DNA of 64,000 nucleotides. Origin: Xanthomarina sp. F1114 (GTDB taxonomy: Bacteria; Bacteroidota; Bacteroidia; Flavobacteriales; Flavobacteriaceae). How positions within the stretch are numbered: the first letter of the stretch is position 1; the number at the start of each line of letters is the position of its first letter. A program made the translations under genes and the position numbers. Below are positions 25,259-34,111 of the stretch, piece after piece. The notes under the pieces are model-generated. The model was not told where the DNA came from. It saw only the letters and a list, made by a program, of their open reading frames with translations, and did not search any database. The stretch spans positions 181,939-245,938 of the forward strand of contig NZ_JAPMLL010000003.1 of NCBI RefSeq assembly GCF_026410255.1, given 5' to 3'.

Positions 25259-26809
25259 CTATTTTATTTGATGTGTTGCTTTTAGTAAATCTGTAACCGT
25301 TTTAACCGGATTAAAAGTTATAAGTGGCACTTCCACAAAAATAGTATTCCAATGTGCCATGCTTCCATTCCAAAGCCCTGGCAATTCCAGTGCTTTTAAA
25401 TCTTTTCCTTCTTTTGTTTTCATGGTTATAAAAGCTGTCTTAGGATCAACAAACTGCTCCAAATTAAATTTATTTCCTTGATAATCCTTGATTCCACAAA
25501 CCAAATCTACAGGATTAAAGTGTGTGGCATTTTTTAAAATATCTTTCTGTGCTTTATCTTTTTTATTTATTTGGGCAGATTCAACAATTTGTAAAGATAT
25601 TTGTCCTCCTTCATCTTTTACCCAAAAAGGACCACCTCCCGGCTCTCCCTCGTTTTTAACCATACCGCAAACGCGAATAGGTCTGTGGAGTTTAGCTTTT
25701 AAATATTCTATTTGATATTCTGTTGCAAATTTTTCAAACTCTGATGAGATATCCACATTCATTTTATTGGATAAAAACATGGCAATTTCTACTATTTCAT
25801 TTTCAGTAAGTCTATGGTTTTCTAATTTATTTAGATAATTAAATGCTTGCTTTTGAACCTGAATTAAAACTCCTGCCAGCATTTTTTTGAATTCGCTTAC
25901 TTCATCTTCATATTTAAAAACTACAACATTATCTATGTTTTTAATAAAGATGATATCTGCATCTAAATCGCCCAAATTTGAGAGTAAAGCACCATGACCA
26001 GAAGGTCTAAATAGCAAACTGCCATCCTCTAGTCTAAAAGGTTCGTTTTCTAAAGTAACTGCAATAGTATCTGTTGCTTCCTTTTGATAAGAAAAGGAAA
26101 TTTCGAACTTAGTATTGGTTTTACACTCTACAACGGTTTGGATTTTTTTAAACTCAGCGTTAAAAATATCTTTATATTTTTCTGATATTGTATAGTGTAT
26201 ATTCGCTTTTTTATTGCTGGATGCATATAAAGCAGCTTCGAACAAATGTTCTTCAAAAGCTGTTGCATTATGTTTTTTATATTGATGAAAAGGTAATAAC
26301 CCTTTTGGAAAAAAACCATAGTTTAATTTATCTTTATCCAACATGGTTTTCACAAATATATAATGCTGTTTATCGTTTGAGAATGTTTTATAATCTGGAT
26401 AGATACTAGCTATTTTATCCATAACAATCTTGTAAAAAGGTAATTTTTCCAAGCCTACAAAAAATACAGCTAATAAGGTTTCTTTGGTTCTGTTTATATA
26501 AGAATTTAAAGTTTCTTCGTCCGGATTATAATTTTCTAAAAAACTAAAAAACGATTTAAACATTCTGGTTGCCGCTCCAGAAGCTGGTACAAATTTAATA
26601 ATAGAATAGTTATTCCTTTCCTGGTCGAATAACTGGATAAATGTCTCTTTTTCTTCCTTTGAAAGTTTTAAAATACCATTATTTATAGTAGCTGCAGATT
26701 GCAGGTTTACGAAGGGCAAACCTGTTGTAAACAAATCTATTTGAGAATTTACCTTTTTAACGGATAACCCTTTTTTTTCTATTTGATGTATGTCTTTATT
26801 AGAAAACAT
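25259..26809 (-). CDS. DUF4301 protein, nucleotidyltransferase-like
   Basis: A 516-residue soluble protein of DUF4301, which has no assigned function. Near residue 74 it reads FVPASGAATRMFKSF, close to the GxGTRM-type nucleotide-binding loop of sugar-nucleotide pyrophosphorylases. Near residue 262 it reads LLFRPSGHGALLSNLGDLDA, then DIIFIKNIDNVV. This resembles the PDGxGG and VDNxL blocks of UDP-GlcNAc pyrophosphorylase-type enzymes. A diverged nucleotidyltransferase is therefore plausible (inference). Its ATG directly abuts the stop of the NadR-like kinase, and arfB follows after one base. Confidence 0.75.
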   Translation of the reverse strand: MFSNKDIHQIEKKGLSVKKVNSQIDLFTTGLPFVNLQSAATINNGILKLSKEEKETFIQLFDQERNNYSIIKFVPASGAATRMFKSFFSFLENYNPDEETLNSYINRTKETLLAVFFVGLEKLPFYKIVMDKIASIYPDYKTFSNDKQHYIFVKTMLDKDKLNYGFFPKGLLPFHQYKKHNATAFEEHLFEAALYASSNKKANIHYTISEKYKDIFNAEFKKIQTVVECKTNTKFEISFSYQKEATDTIAVTLENEPFRLEDGSLLFRPSGHGALLSNLGDLDADIIFIKNIDNVVVFKYEDEVSEFKKMLAGVLIQVQKQAFNYLNKLENHRLTENEIVEIAMFLSNKMNVDISSEFEKFATEYQIEYLKAKLHRPIRVCGMVKNEGEPGGGPFWVKDEGGQISLQIVESAQINKKDKAQKDILKNATHFNPVDLVCGIKDYQGNKFNLEQFVDPKTAFITMKTKEGKDLKALELPGLWNGSMAHWNTIFVEVPLITFNPVKTVTDLLKATHQIK

Positions 26810-27373
26810 TCAGTTATTTTTTAATAATTTATCTATATGTTTTATGGCTGTTTCCATCCGATTAGACAAGCTTCCTTGTAGTAATACATAAGGAAGATTA
26901 TTTTCTATTAAAGCTGTTTGAAAGGCTTTAAACATGTTTTCTCGGTCATTGGGTTTATCACGAATGCCATCAGATTCCCATGGAATATCAATATTAGTTA
27001 AAAAATAGAGATGATACTTGTTTTCAACCACATATTTATCTAAGACTTTCGGAAAATAGCCGTTGTAATAGGCTTGGCTATACACTTTAGTTTCTAGTAA
27101 ATTGGTATCACAAATTAATAGTTTCTCCACCCGTTTTGCTCTATCATTTTCTAGAGCCATTTGTCCTTTAGCAATAGGTAATACATCAGATTTAGTTAAC
27201 ACCTCGTTATTTTTTGCTTTTTCTTCAGCATATTTTCTAGAGTATTCTGGCACCCAAAGTGTCTTATAATGTGACGCTAAGTGCTTGGCTAAAACAGTTT
27301 TTCCAGTAGATTCTGGTCCAAACAAAACTACTTTTATGCAGTTGCTTCTAATTTGTCTAAGTGTTTCTTCCAT
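26810..27373 (-). CDS. NadR-like P-loop kinase
   Basis: A 187-residue ATPase. VVLFGPESTGKTVLAKHLAS near residues 15-34 is the Walker A loop. ICDTNLLETKVYSQAYY, FLTNIDIPWESDGIRD and the following PNDRENMFKAFQ match the ribosylnicotinamide kinase domain of NadR; the nucleotidyltransferase half of NadR is absent. It overlaps the PnuC-type transporter gene by 40 bases, so it likely traps the imported vitamin by phosphorylation. The substrate could be nicotinamide riboside, as in classic NadR, or thiamine, as the context suggests; sequence alone cannot decide. Confidence 0.85.
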   Translation of the reverse strand: MEETLRQIRSNCIKVVLFGPESTGKTVLAKHLASHYKTLWVPEYSRKYAEEKAKNNEVLTKSDVLPIAKGQMALENDRAKRVEKLLICDTNLLETKVYSQAYYNGYFPKVLDKYVVENKYHLYFLTNIDIPWESDGIRDKPNDRENMFKAFQTALIENNLPYVLLQGSLSNRMETAIKHIDKLLKNN

Positions 27374-27966
27374 GCTATATACCCTTGAATTGCCAAAACT
27401 GTAAAAACAACATATTGTAAAGATAATATCCCCAAACCTCTATAAGCGTAAAGCGGAACGGTAATGATATTTCCTAAAATCCACAAAGTCCAATTTTCAA
27501 GTTTTTTAGTAGCCATGTACCACATAGCTGTAAAGAAAATTCCAGAGGTAAAAATATCGATATAATTGGGAATCTTAAGCTCGTATCCATAAACCTTGTA
27601 AACCGTATAAGTTACAATTGCTGTAATAATAAATAAAACAAATCCAATAATTTTCTCTCGTTGATTTGTTCTTGAAATAGGAACAACAGGAGCGTCATCT
27701 TTTTTCCGTGCCCAATTCCACCATCCATATATACTCATAATAGAATAGTAAAAATTCATCATCATATCTCCTAAATATCCAGCTACATATAAAAGATAAA
27801 CAGTTATAACAGTAGCCACAAGTCCGGTTGGATACACTAAAATATTTACTTTTTTAGCATAATACACACTGGCAATGCCAAAAACAAAAGCTAAAATCTC
27901 CAATACAATTAAATAGGTTTCTGTATTGCGATACGCGTCTATAAAGAAATTAAAAATCTGGTTCAT
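27334..27966 (-). CDS. pnuC: PnuC family vitamin transporter (PnuC or PnuT)
   Basis: A 210-residue inner-membrane protein with about seven helices. The WWNW segment in YGWWNWARKKDD (near residue 80), GDMMMNFYYSIMSIYGW and TGIFFTAMWYMATKKLENWT (read SGIFFTAMWYMATKKLENW) match the PnuC fold of facilitators for nicotinamide riboside, riboflavin or thiamine. The upstream gene encodes a thiamine-binding-type protein, and a TPP-regulated receptor closes the cluster. So the thiamine-specific PnuT subtype is favoured (inference). Start and stop overlap both neighbours, by 17 and 40 bases, showing tight coupling. Confidence 0.9.
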   Translation of the reverse strand: MNQIFNFFIDAYRNTETYLIVLEILAFVFGIASVYYAKKVNILVYPTGLVATVITVYLLYVAGYLGDMMMNFYYSIMSIYGWWNWARKKDDAPVVPISRTNQREKIIGFVLFIITAIVTYTVYKVYGYELKIPNYIDIFTSGIFFTAMWYMATKKLENWTLWILGNIITVPLYAYRGLGILSLQYVVFTVLAIQGYIAWKKHLDKLEATA

Positions 27967-28210
27967 AATCGCTTCTATCTGTTTTTACCACTTTCATTGT
28001 TAAGACACATATTTTTTGTTCTTGAAACGATTTATGTATTTGCTCTGTTAAAAATGGCATTAACTCATGGTATTCTCCAAAAATCTGCGTGCTTAGCGGA
28101 TTTTCTAGAACTGTAAATTTAGAATCCCTGAGAGTTTTGATAAAATTTATAACATGAATCTCATAATCGTCCTGTAAAGGCGATAGCGTTAAGTCTACTG
28201 ATATTTTCAT
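27950..28210 (-). CDS. Thiamine-binding-type small protein (MTH1187/YkoF-like)
   Basis: An 86-residue protein with one ferredoxin-like domain (MKISVDLTLSPLQDDYEIHV, then NPLSTQIFGEYHELMPFLTE). It matches the Thiamine_BP (DUF77, PF01910) family, some members of which bind thiamine or hydroxymethylpyrimidine. The protein should be cytoplasmic and multimeric. It leads the coupled operon with a pnuC-type gene that it overlaps by 17 bases, and is preceded by the pcrB-like gene with a 65-base gap. It supports a thiamine role for the cluster. Confidence 0.82.
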   Translation of the reverse strand: MKISVDLTLSPLQDDYEIHVINFIKTLRDSKFTVLENPLSTQIFGEYHELMPFLTEQIHKSFQEQKICVLTMKVVKTDRSDYEPDF

Positions 28211-28275
28211 CTTTATTTCTGCAAGAAGCAGTCTTTTAGTTATAATTATTTTTATTACTATTTTCGAATCTCGGC

Positions 28276-29022
28276 CTAATCAATCATATTGCTTTTTAAA
28301 CTATCTAAAAAAGATTCGTTATTCTCGAAAGCTGTTCCAATAACTACCATATCTGCTCCCGAAAGATAGGCATTTTCCAATTGTTCTTTCGTTCTTATAC
28401 CTCCACCTACAATAAGTGGAATCTCTATTTCATTTTTCACTTTTTGTATAATATTGGAAGCTATAGCTTGTAAAGCTCCACTTCCTGCTTCAAGATATAT
28501 TAATTTCATACCTAACAATTCTCCGGCTTTTGCTGTGTCCACAATATTATCAATATCTTCAACAGACATTGGTTTGGTATTCGTTACTTTTTGCACTGCT
28601 GTTTCCTTTCCATTTTCAATGAGCAAATATCCAGTAGAGATAACTTCTAAGGATATATCTCTAAGTATTGAAACCGCTTTAACTTGCTGTCCGATTAAAT
28701 ATTCAGGGTTTCTTCCAGAAAGCAAAGACAGAAAAAGCAAAGCATCTGCCTTGTTGGTTATTTGAGACACATCTCCAGGAAAAAGAACAATTGGTAAAGT
28801 TGTCTGCGTTTTTATTTCTGAAACTATTTTTTCTGTAACAAAAGCGTCCACGGTACTTCCTCCTACAAAAATATGAGTAGCTATGGAGGCATTCACTTTT
28901 ATAAGAAAATTAGAGACCATTTCGATGGTCATTTTATCGGGATCGATTAAAACAGCTAGCATCCTTTTTCCTTCTGAAGTAGATTCTAAAATCTGTGAAT
29001 ATATTGAGTTTTTACGCTTCAT
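28276..29022 (-). CDS. Geranylgeranylglyceryl/heptaprenylglyceryl phosphate synthase
   Basis: A 248-residue TIM-barrel enzyme of the PcrB/GGGPS family, which joins a polyprenyl diphosphate to glycerol-1-phosphate. Motifs are LAVLIDPDKMT near residue 20, HIFVGGSTVDAF near 52, IYLEAGSGALQ near 175 and PLIVGGGIRTKEQLENA near 200 with the phosphate-binding loop. Bacteroidota members are known to make geranylgeranylglyceryl phosphate; the physiological role of the lipid is unclear. It sits between the Sfp-like gene and the thiamine-binding-type gene on the same strand. Confidence 0.93.
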   Translation of the reverse strand: MKRKNSIYSQILESTSEGKRMLAVLIDPDKMTIEMVSNFLIKVNASIATHIFVGGSTVDAFVTEKIVSEIKTQTTLPIVLFPGDVSQITNKADALLFLSLLSGRNPEYLIGQQVKAVSILRDISLEVISTGYLLIENGKETAVQKVTNTKPMSVEDIDNIVDTAKAGELLGMKLIYLEAGSGALQAIASNIIQKVKNEIEIPLIVGGGIRTKEQLENAYLSGADMVVIGTAFENNESFLDSLKSNMID

Positions 29023-29046
29023 GAATTATGTCAATCTCTAAATTTA

Positions 29047-29676
29047 TTAAGACGGTAAAGCGAATGCGCAAGTAAAACCTTCAAATTCAAAAAACTCCGT
29101 ATCGAATCGGTGTTTTTTATCTTTATAGTCAATCCAAGCCACTGTTGAGGCTTCCTCCATAGTAAAAGGAATTACTAATGTATGCTGTAAAAAACTTAAG
29201 CCTGGGGTAGAAAAAAGCTTATATAAAGATTCTTTAACACACCAAATAACGGTTAGTTTATTAATATAATCTGGCTTCTCTTTTTTCAAATATTGAAACT
29301 CATATTCCATAAATTTATGAGCAATTACACCAATTTTATCACGTTGCTTTTCAATATCTATTCCCACTTTAAAATCGCTGACAATAATTCCCGAAAAAGT
29401 AAAAGAATGTGTTATGGAAATATACTTGCCATCTTTTAAATGAGGCTTGCCATTTTCGTCGTAATACAGATCGGTATCTGTATATCCAAATTCTGCCAAT
29501 AAATGTCTCACACTTAAAAACCCTCTTTGGTGCAATTCGCTTTTCATTTTTAAAACACGTTCCATATTTTCTGGCTTTAGTGAAACAGCCTGAAATAATT
29601 GGTCGTAAGATTCTGTGATCTTCCAGATTTTAACAATTGTTTGGGAATTAGGACTAAAGGATTTATATAGAGGCAT
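29047..29676 (-). CDS. 4'-phosphopantetheinyl transferase superfamily protein
   Basis: A 209-residue Sfp-like enzyme, transferring the phosphopantetheine arm of CoA to carrier proteins. The core reads ISITHSFTFSGIIVSDFKVG, then IDIEKQRDKI (Mg2+-binding Asp and Glu) near residues 91-120, and later WCVKESLYKLF near 158 with the catalytic Lys-Glu. Length fits the Sfp type rather than AcpS. It is just upstream of the GGGPS-like gene with a 24-base gap, so cotranscription is likely. The carrier target is not identifiable here. Confidence 0.92.
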   Translation of the reverse strand: MPLYKSFSPNSQTIVKIWKITESYDQLFQAVSLKPENMERVLKMKSELHQRGFLSVRHLLAEFGYTDTDLYYDENGKPHLKDGKYISITHSFTFSGIIVSDFKVGIDIEKQRDKIGVIAHKFMEYEFQYLKKEKPDYINKLTVIWCVKESLYKLFSTPGLSFLQHTLVIPFTMEEASTVAWIDYKDKKHRFDTEFFEFEGFTCAFALPS

Positions 29677-29699
29677 TTAATTTTCTAAAAGTTATTAGT

Positions 29700-29707
29700 T
29701 ATCTTTG
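29700..29707 (+). promoter_or_regulatory. -7-like element before ahcY
   Basis: TATCTTTG matches TAnnTTTG and precedes ahcY by about 105 bases, giving a long leader. No -33 TTG at the right spacing and no recognisable SAM- or SAH-binding RNA were seen. Confidence 0.35.
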
Positions 29708-29811
29708 CACCGCCTAAGGCGAATGTCTCATTTTTAACGTAGCGAATTTAACGAATTAAAGTGCTAAACCAAAGATGTTGACTTTAATAAAACAAAAGAA
29801 ATTTAGAAAGA

Positions 29812-31128
29812 ATGAATACAAAAACCGTTGCTTACGTACCAAATAAGGTAAAAGATATCTCACTAGCAGATTGGGGAAGAAAAGAAATTGAATTAGCTGA
29901 AGCCGAAATGCCAGGGTTAATGAGTCTTCGTGAAGAATACAAAAACTCACAACCTTTAAAAGGAGCTAGAATTGCTGGATGTTTACACATGACTATTCAA
30001 ACAGCAGTTTTAATAGAAACTTTACAGGCTTTAGGAGCTGAAGTTACTTGGAGTTCTTGTAATATTTTTTCTACTCAAGATCAGGCTGCTGCTGCCATTG
30101 CCGCTACTGGAACTGCTGTTTATGCATGGAAAGACATGACAGAAGAAGAGTTTGACTGGTGTATTGAGCAGACCTTATTTTTTGGAGAAGACAGAAAACC
30201 ATTGAATATGATTCTTGACGATGGTGGAGATTTAACCAATATGGTTCTTGATAAATATCCAGAGCTTGCTGCTGGTATAAATGGTCTTTCGGAAGAAACA
30301 ACTACTGGAGTTCACAGATTATACGAACGTATGAAAGCTGGAACTTTACCAATGCCTGCCATTAACGTGAACGATAGTGTTACAAAATCTAAATTCGACA
30401 ACAAATACGGATGTCGCGAAAGTGCTGTAGATGCTATTAGACGTGCAACAGATGTCATGCTTGCTGGAAAACGTGTAGTTGTTTGTGGTTATGGAGATGT
30501 TGGAAAAGGTACTGCTGCATCTTTTAAAGGTGCTGGAAGTATTGTAACAGTTACAGAAATTGATCCAATTTGTGCTTTACAAGCTGCTATGGATGGTTTT
30601 GAAGTTAAAAAATTAGAAACTGTTGTAGGGAATGCAGATATTGTAATTACAACTACTGGAAATAAAGATATTGTTCAAGGTCGCCATTTTGAAGCCATGA
30701 AAGACAAAACTATTGTTTGTAATATTGGACATTTCGATAACGAAATTGACATGGCTTGGTTAAACAAAAACCATGGTAATACTAAAAACACAATTAAGCC
30801 ACAAGTTGATAAATATACTATTAACGATAAAGACATTATAATTTTGGCTCAAGGACGTTTGGTGAATTTAGGTTGTGCAACTGGACATCCAAGTTTTGTA
30901 ATGAGTAACTCTTTTACCAACCAAACTTTGGCTCAAATAGAACTTTGGACAAACAGAGATGCTTACCAAAACGAAGTTTATATGTTACCTAAACATTTAG
31001 ATGAAAAAGTAGCTCAATTACACTTAGCAAAAATAGGTGTTGAGTTAACCGAGCTTCGTGATGACCAGGCTAAATATATTGGTGTAGAAGTTGAAGGTCC
31101 GTTTAAACCTGAATACTATAGATACTAA
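29812..31128 (+). CDS. ahcY: Adenosylhomocysteinase
   Basis: A 438-residue enzyme that hydrolyses S-adenosylhomocysteine to adenosine and homocysteine, relieving methyltransferase inhibition. Visible are [20 protein letters not shown] near residue 52, [17 protein letters not shown] near 81, [20 protein letters not shown] near 220-240 (NAD-binding Rossmann loop) and the C-terminal DQAKYIGV...PFKPEYYRY. The end YYRY is the conserved dimer-NAD contact. Length is normal. It is monocistronic, with its own terminator at 31203-31238. Confidence 0.98.
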   Translation: MNTKTVAYVPNKVKDISLADWGRKEIELAEAEMPGLMSLREEYKNSQPLKGARIAGCLHMTIQTAVLIETLQALGAEVTWSSCNIFSTQDQAAAAIAATGTAVYAWKDMTEEEFDWCIEQTLFFGEDRKPLNMILDDGGDLTNMVLDKYPELAAGINGLSEETTTGVHRLYERMKAGTLPMPAINVNDSVTKSKFDNKYGCRESAVDAIRRATDVMLAGKRVVVCGYGDVGKGTAASFKGAGSIVTVTEIDPICALQAAMDGFEVKKLETVVGNADIVITTTGNKDIVQGRHFEAMKDKTIVCNIGHFDNEIDMAWLNKNHGNTKNTIKPQVDKYTINDKDIIILAQGRLVNLGCATGHPSFVMSNSFTNQTLAQIELWTNRDAYQNEVYMLPKHLDEKVAQLHLAKIGVELTELRDDQAKYIGVEVEGPFKPEYYRY

Positions 31129-31202
31129 AAAATAGACCCGTGTTTTTATAAAGTAAGTCTTTATTGACTGCATACTAACACGTCGGTTTTAGATATTAGA
31201 CA

Positions 31203-31238
31203 AAAATCCCAAGCAGCACTGTTTGGGATTCTTTTTTG
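31203..31238 (+). terminator. Terminator downstream of ahcY
   Basis: AATCCCAA (31205-31212) pairs with TTGGGATT (31223-31230) and is followed by C and six T. Confidence 0.85.
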
Positions 31239-31370
31239 ATACAATTTTAGGAATTGCATTCTCAAGTATCTTAATAATTAGAGTTTTATTCAAAAACCAG
31301 AAAATAGGTACAGTAAAAAATTACGATTCAAAAAATAGATCTAATTGGAAATTATTTTAAAAGAGCACAT

Positions 31371-31406
31371 AAAAAAGCCCTTTCAGAACATCTGAAAGGG
31401 CCTTTT
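31371..31406 (-). terminator. Terminator downstream of rpmA
   Basis: GCCCTTTCAGA (31377-31387) pairs with TCTGAAAGGGC (31391-31401) over a 3-nt loop. On the minus strand six T follow. Confidence 0.92.
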
Positions 31407-31429
31407 ACTTGAGTAAAAGAAACAGTTTC

Positions 31430-31690
31430 TTAAGCCTCAAAAGGCTCTACAGAAACATAAGATTTATTATCTTTTTTCTTTGTGAATTTTACTATTCCGT
31501 CCACTTGAGCGTGTAACGTATGATCTTTTCCACCATACACATTTTCACCTGGGTGATGTGTATTACCTCTTTGTCTTACGATGATATTTCCAGCAATAGC
31601 AGCTTGTCCACCAAAAATCTTAACACCTAAGCGTTTTGATTCTGATTCTCTACCGTTTTTCGAACTACCAACTCCTTTTTTATGAGCCAT
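31430..31690 (-). CDS. rpmA: 50S ribosomal protein L27
   Basis: An 86-residue ribosomal protein starting [20 protein letters not shown] and containing [20 protein letters not shown], the standard L27 core near the peptidyl-transferase centre. The N-terminus has no Firmicute-type cleavable leader. It lies 42 bases after rplU and ends at a clear terminator. Confidence 0.98.
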   Translation of the reverse strand: MAHKKGVGSSKNGRESESKRLGVKIFGGQAAIAGNIIVRQRGNTHHPGENVYGGKDHTLHAQVDGIVKFTKKKDNKSYVSVEPFEA

Positions 31691-31732
31691 TGTCTTAAGG
31701 TTTTATTTTATTAATATTAAATGAAATGAAAA

Positions 31733-32440
31733 TTACTTTTCAATTCCACCGTCTAATCTGTCTTGTAATTCTTTAAGTTCATCCCACTTACCATCTGCAG
31801 CTAATTTAGCTTGTTTTGGCCAAGTGTCTGTAACTATATGAGCTAATCTTGAGCTAGCTTCAGATAATACAGTACTTAATTCTTCTGGTTTTGCTTTTGC
31901 TACTTTTGCAAAAGTCTCATAACCTGCATTCACTAATGCTTCTGCAGCTTTTGGTCCAGCACCTTCAATTTTCTTTAAATCATCTGCTTTTGCAGCTGAT
32001 TTTTTAGGAGCAGCTTTTTTAGCTTCTGCTTTTGGAGCAGCAGCTTTAGTTTCAGCCTTTTTAGCTGGAGCAGCTTTCTTTTCAGCTTTAGCTCCTTCGC
32101 TTTCAGCTTTGGTTGCTTTTTTAGCTCCCGAAGCTACAATGCTTTCAATTACGATTTCAGTTAAAGCTTGTCTGTGTCCGTTTTTTACACGGTAACCTTT
32201 ACGTCTTTTCTTCTTGAAAACAATTACTTTATCACCTTTAAGGTGCTTTAATACTTTGGCTCCTACTTGAGCTCCGTTTATAGCTGGGGCGCCTACAGTT
32301 ACTTTGTCTCCATCAGCTAAAAGAAGTACATTGTCAAAAGACACTTGCTTACCTTCTTCTGTTGCTAAACGATTGACAAAGACTCTTTGGTCTTTTTCAA
32401 CTTTGAATTGATGCCCTGCTATCTCTACAATTGCGTACAT
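31733..32440 (-). CDS. rplU: 50S ribosomal protein L21 with C-terminal HhH-type extension
   Basis: A 235-residue protein, more than twice the usual L21 length. Residues 1-102 are L21 (MYAIVEIAGHQFKVEKDQRV, then FKKKRRKGYRVKNGHRQALT). Residues about 103-150 are an Ala/Lys/Glu-rich linker. Residues about 150-235 form a helical domain with DDLKKIEGAGPKAAEALVNA, a helix-hairpin-helix-like motif. Similar extended L21 proteins are known in Flavobacteriia. The tail may contact RNA or DNA outside the ribosome core (inference). It is the first gene of rplU-rpmA, behind a strong promoter match. Confidence 0.95.
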   Translation of the reverse strand: MYAIVEIAGHQFKVEKDQRVFVNRLATEEGKQVSFDNVLLLADGDKVTVGAPAINGAQVGAKVLKHLKGDKVIVFKKKRRKGYRVKNGHRQALTEIVIESIVASGAKKATKAESEGAKAEKKAAPAKKAETKAAAPKAEAKKAAPKKSAAKADDLKKIEGAGPKAAEALVNAGYETFAKVAKAKPEELSTVLSEASSRLAHIVTDTWPKQAKLAADGKWDELKELQDRLDGGIEK

Positions 32441-32504
32441 AGCGTAACGTTTATTAATTAAATTTGTTTAAAATATACCTGCTTGCCTAATGGAAAGCGG
32501 GTGC

Positions 32505-32534
32505 AAATATACTGCTAATTAATTAAATTACAAA
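32505..32534 (-). promoter_or_regulatory. Promoter of rplU-rpmA
   Basis: Minus strand TTTG (32534-32531), 18 bases, then TATATTTG (32512-32505). Both boxes and the spacing fit the Bacteroidota housekeeping consensus TTG-N17-23-TAnnTTTG. It is 65 bases upstream of the rplU ATG. Confidence 0.75.
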
Positions 32535-32538
32535 CGTT

Positions 32539-32994
32539 TTATTTATTTTGGGGCACATTTTTACTGATTTTAAAAATCTGCATAAAAGCTAAGGTCAAAA
32601 TGGTTGTAGAAGACAATCCTTCTATAATTATAACAAATATTAAAATACCTCCTCCATGGTTATAGTCCTGGAACCAATCTTTTAATAAAGTATTCATGAA
32701 TTCTACATCTAAATGAAAAAAGTAAATCCCCATAAAGAGAGCAAACACAAAGGTTGCTAAAAACCCTGTTATTAAACCTGTTTTAAATCCATTGATATAC
32801 GTAAAATCGTTTCCGGAAATTAACTTATATTGTTTAATAACGGTATAAATGCCAAAAGCCATAATTAAACCATTTGCTAATCTAAACCAGGGGTTAGTAT
32901 GCAATCCCATAAGTTTCAATATTAAAAAATAAGCAATTAATAAGATGGCGGTTATTAATCCGTATTTAATCGAAATTTTAGCTGATGTATTCAT
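32539..32994 (-). CDS. DUF4199-like membrane protein
   Basis: A 151-residue inner-membrane protein with four predicted helices (YGLITAILLIAYFLILKLMG, GLITGFLATFVFALFMGIYF). The ATG at 32994 is preferred over an in-frame TTG at 33024. The layout, with NDFTYINGFKTG between helices two and three, resembles DUF4199 proteins of Bacteroidota. Function is unknown. Confidence 0.75.
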   Translation of the reverse strand: MNTSAKISIKYGLITAILLIAYFLILKLMGLHTNPWFRLANGLIMAFGIYTVIKQYKLISGNDFTYINGFKTGLITGFLATFVFALFMGIYFFHLDVEFMNTLLKDWFQDYNHGGGILIFVIIIEGLSSTTILTLAFMQIFKISKNVPQNK

Positions 32995-33140
32995 TTTTAA
33001 TGCTTTTGGATTAGTTTCACTCAATTTCGTGATTATTTTATTAAAAGCATAATTTTTAATAAAAATAATAGGTATTCCTTAATTTTAAGATAGTAAATAT
33101 TATAAAAAATTAATACTGTTTGCTATTTAACTGCTGATGG

Positions 33141-34019
33141 TTATTTCTTTCTTTTATGGGATAAATAAACACCCAAAAGGATAATAACAGTAGCAAAAAA
33201 CTGTAAAGGCGTAAAAGACTCTCCATCTAAAATCCCCCAAGTTAATGCTACAATTGGCATTAAATAGGTAACCGAAGAAGCGAACACCGGCGTAGATATA
33301 TGGATTAGTTTATTAAACAGTACTTTAGCCAAAGCTGTACCAAAAAAAGATAAAACGGTTACGTAAACCAAAGACATTTTCAAATTTGGATTCTCAAAAG
33401 TTTCTGCTGTAAAGAAATCTGAAAACATCAAAACTATAATTGCAGGAATTAGAATGACTACGTAATTCCCAACGGCAATTCCCAATGGTTTTACATATTG
33501 TAGATGCGTTTTTATAATATTCACATTTAATGCATACATAAAAGTAGAAAGAATAATAAATCCAGCATATAAATAGTTCTGCTCAGGATTTAATTCAGCG
33601 CCTTTTAAAATAAGCAGTGCAGTTCCAATAAACCCAATTACAACCCCTAGAACCTGACGTTTGGTAGAGGTGATTTTAAAGATGGAAAAGCCGAATAAAA
33701 TGGTATTTAAAGGTACTAAAGAATTTAATATAGAAGCTATAGAACTATCAATTTCGGTTTCTGCAATAGCAAACAAAAAAGCAGGAAAAAAAGAGCCTAG
33801 AAACCCAGATAAAGCAATCCATTTCCATTGAACTCTTTCGATTTGCCTAATACTTTTGAAACCAACAAGAAATAAAAATACAGCTGTAATAATAGTTCTT
33901 AAAGCTCCTAATTGATAAGGAGTTAATCCAAGAAGCGACTTTTTAATTAAAATAAAAGAACTTCCCCAGATTAAGGACAAAGCAAATAAATATAGCCATT
34001 TTACTGGAAAACTTTTCAT
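33141..34019 (-). CDS. EamA/DMT family transporter
   Basis: A 292-residue inner-membrane protein with ten helices and two EamA repeats. The first starts at WLYLFALSLIWGSSFILIKK; the second at AGFIILSTFMYALNVNIIKT. The ATG at 34019 is preferred over a GTG at 34037. Drug/metabolite transporters export amino acids, nucleotides or other metabolites; the substrate is unknown. It is divergent from the HMA lipoprotein gene. Confidence 0.92.
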   Translation of the reverse strand: MKSFPVKWLYLFALSLIWGSSFILIKKSLLGLTPYQLGALRTIITAVFLFLVGFKSIRQIERVQWKWIALSGFLGSFFPAFLFAIAETEIDSSIASILNSLVPLNTILFGFSIFKITSTKRQVLGVVIGFIGTALLILKGAELNPEQNYLYAGFIILSTFMYALNVNIIKTHLQYVKPLGIAVGNYVVILIPAIIVLMFSDFFTAETFENPNLKMSLVYVTVLSFFGTALAKVLFNKLIHISTPVFASSVTYLMPIVALTWGILDGESFTPLQFFATVIILLGVYLSHKRKK

Positions 34020-34076
34020 ACCTTTTTTTAAAGGCACAAATTTCTCTTTTTTAATATAGAAAACACTATTAATTTG

Positions 34077-34084
34077 TATTTTTG
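34077..34084 (+). promoter_or_regulatory. -7-like element before the HMA lipoprotein gene
   Basis: TATTTTTG matches TAnnTTTG, 28 bases before the ATG at 34112. A -33 box was not found. Confidence 0.35.
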
Positions 34085-34111
34085 TCTCTAAATCAATTTA
34101 TTAATATACAA

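Larger units (their letters stand above)
31129..31429. other. Intergenic region between ahcY and rpmA
   Basis: About 300 bases without a gene. It holds the ahcY terminator (31203-31238) and the rpmA-rplU terminator (31371-31406). Between them nothing else was recognised. Confidence 0.6.

Noticed and set aside
29708..29811. Possible SAM/SAH riboswitch before ahcY
   Set aside because: The leader is 104 bases but shows none of the conserved SAM-II, SAM-V or SAH core blocks.
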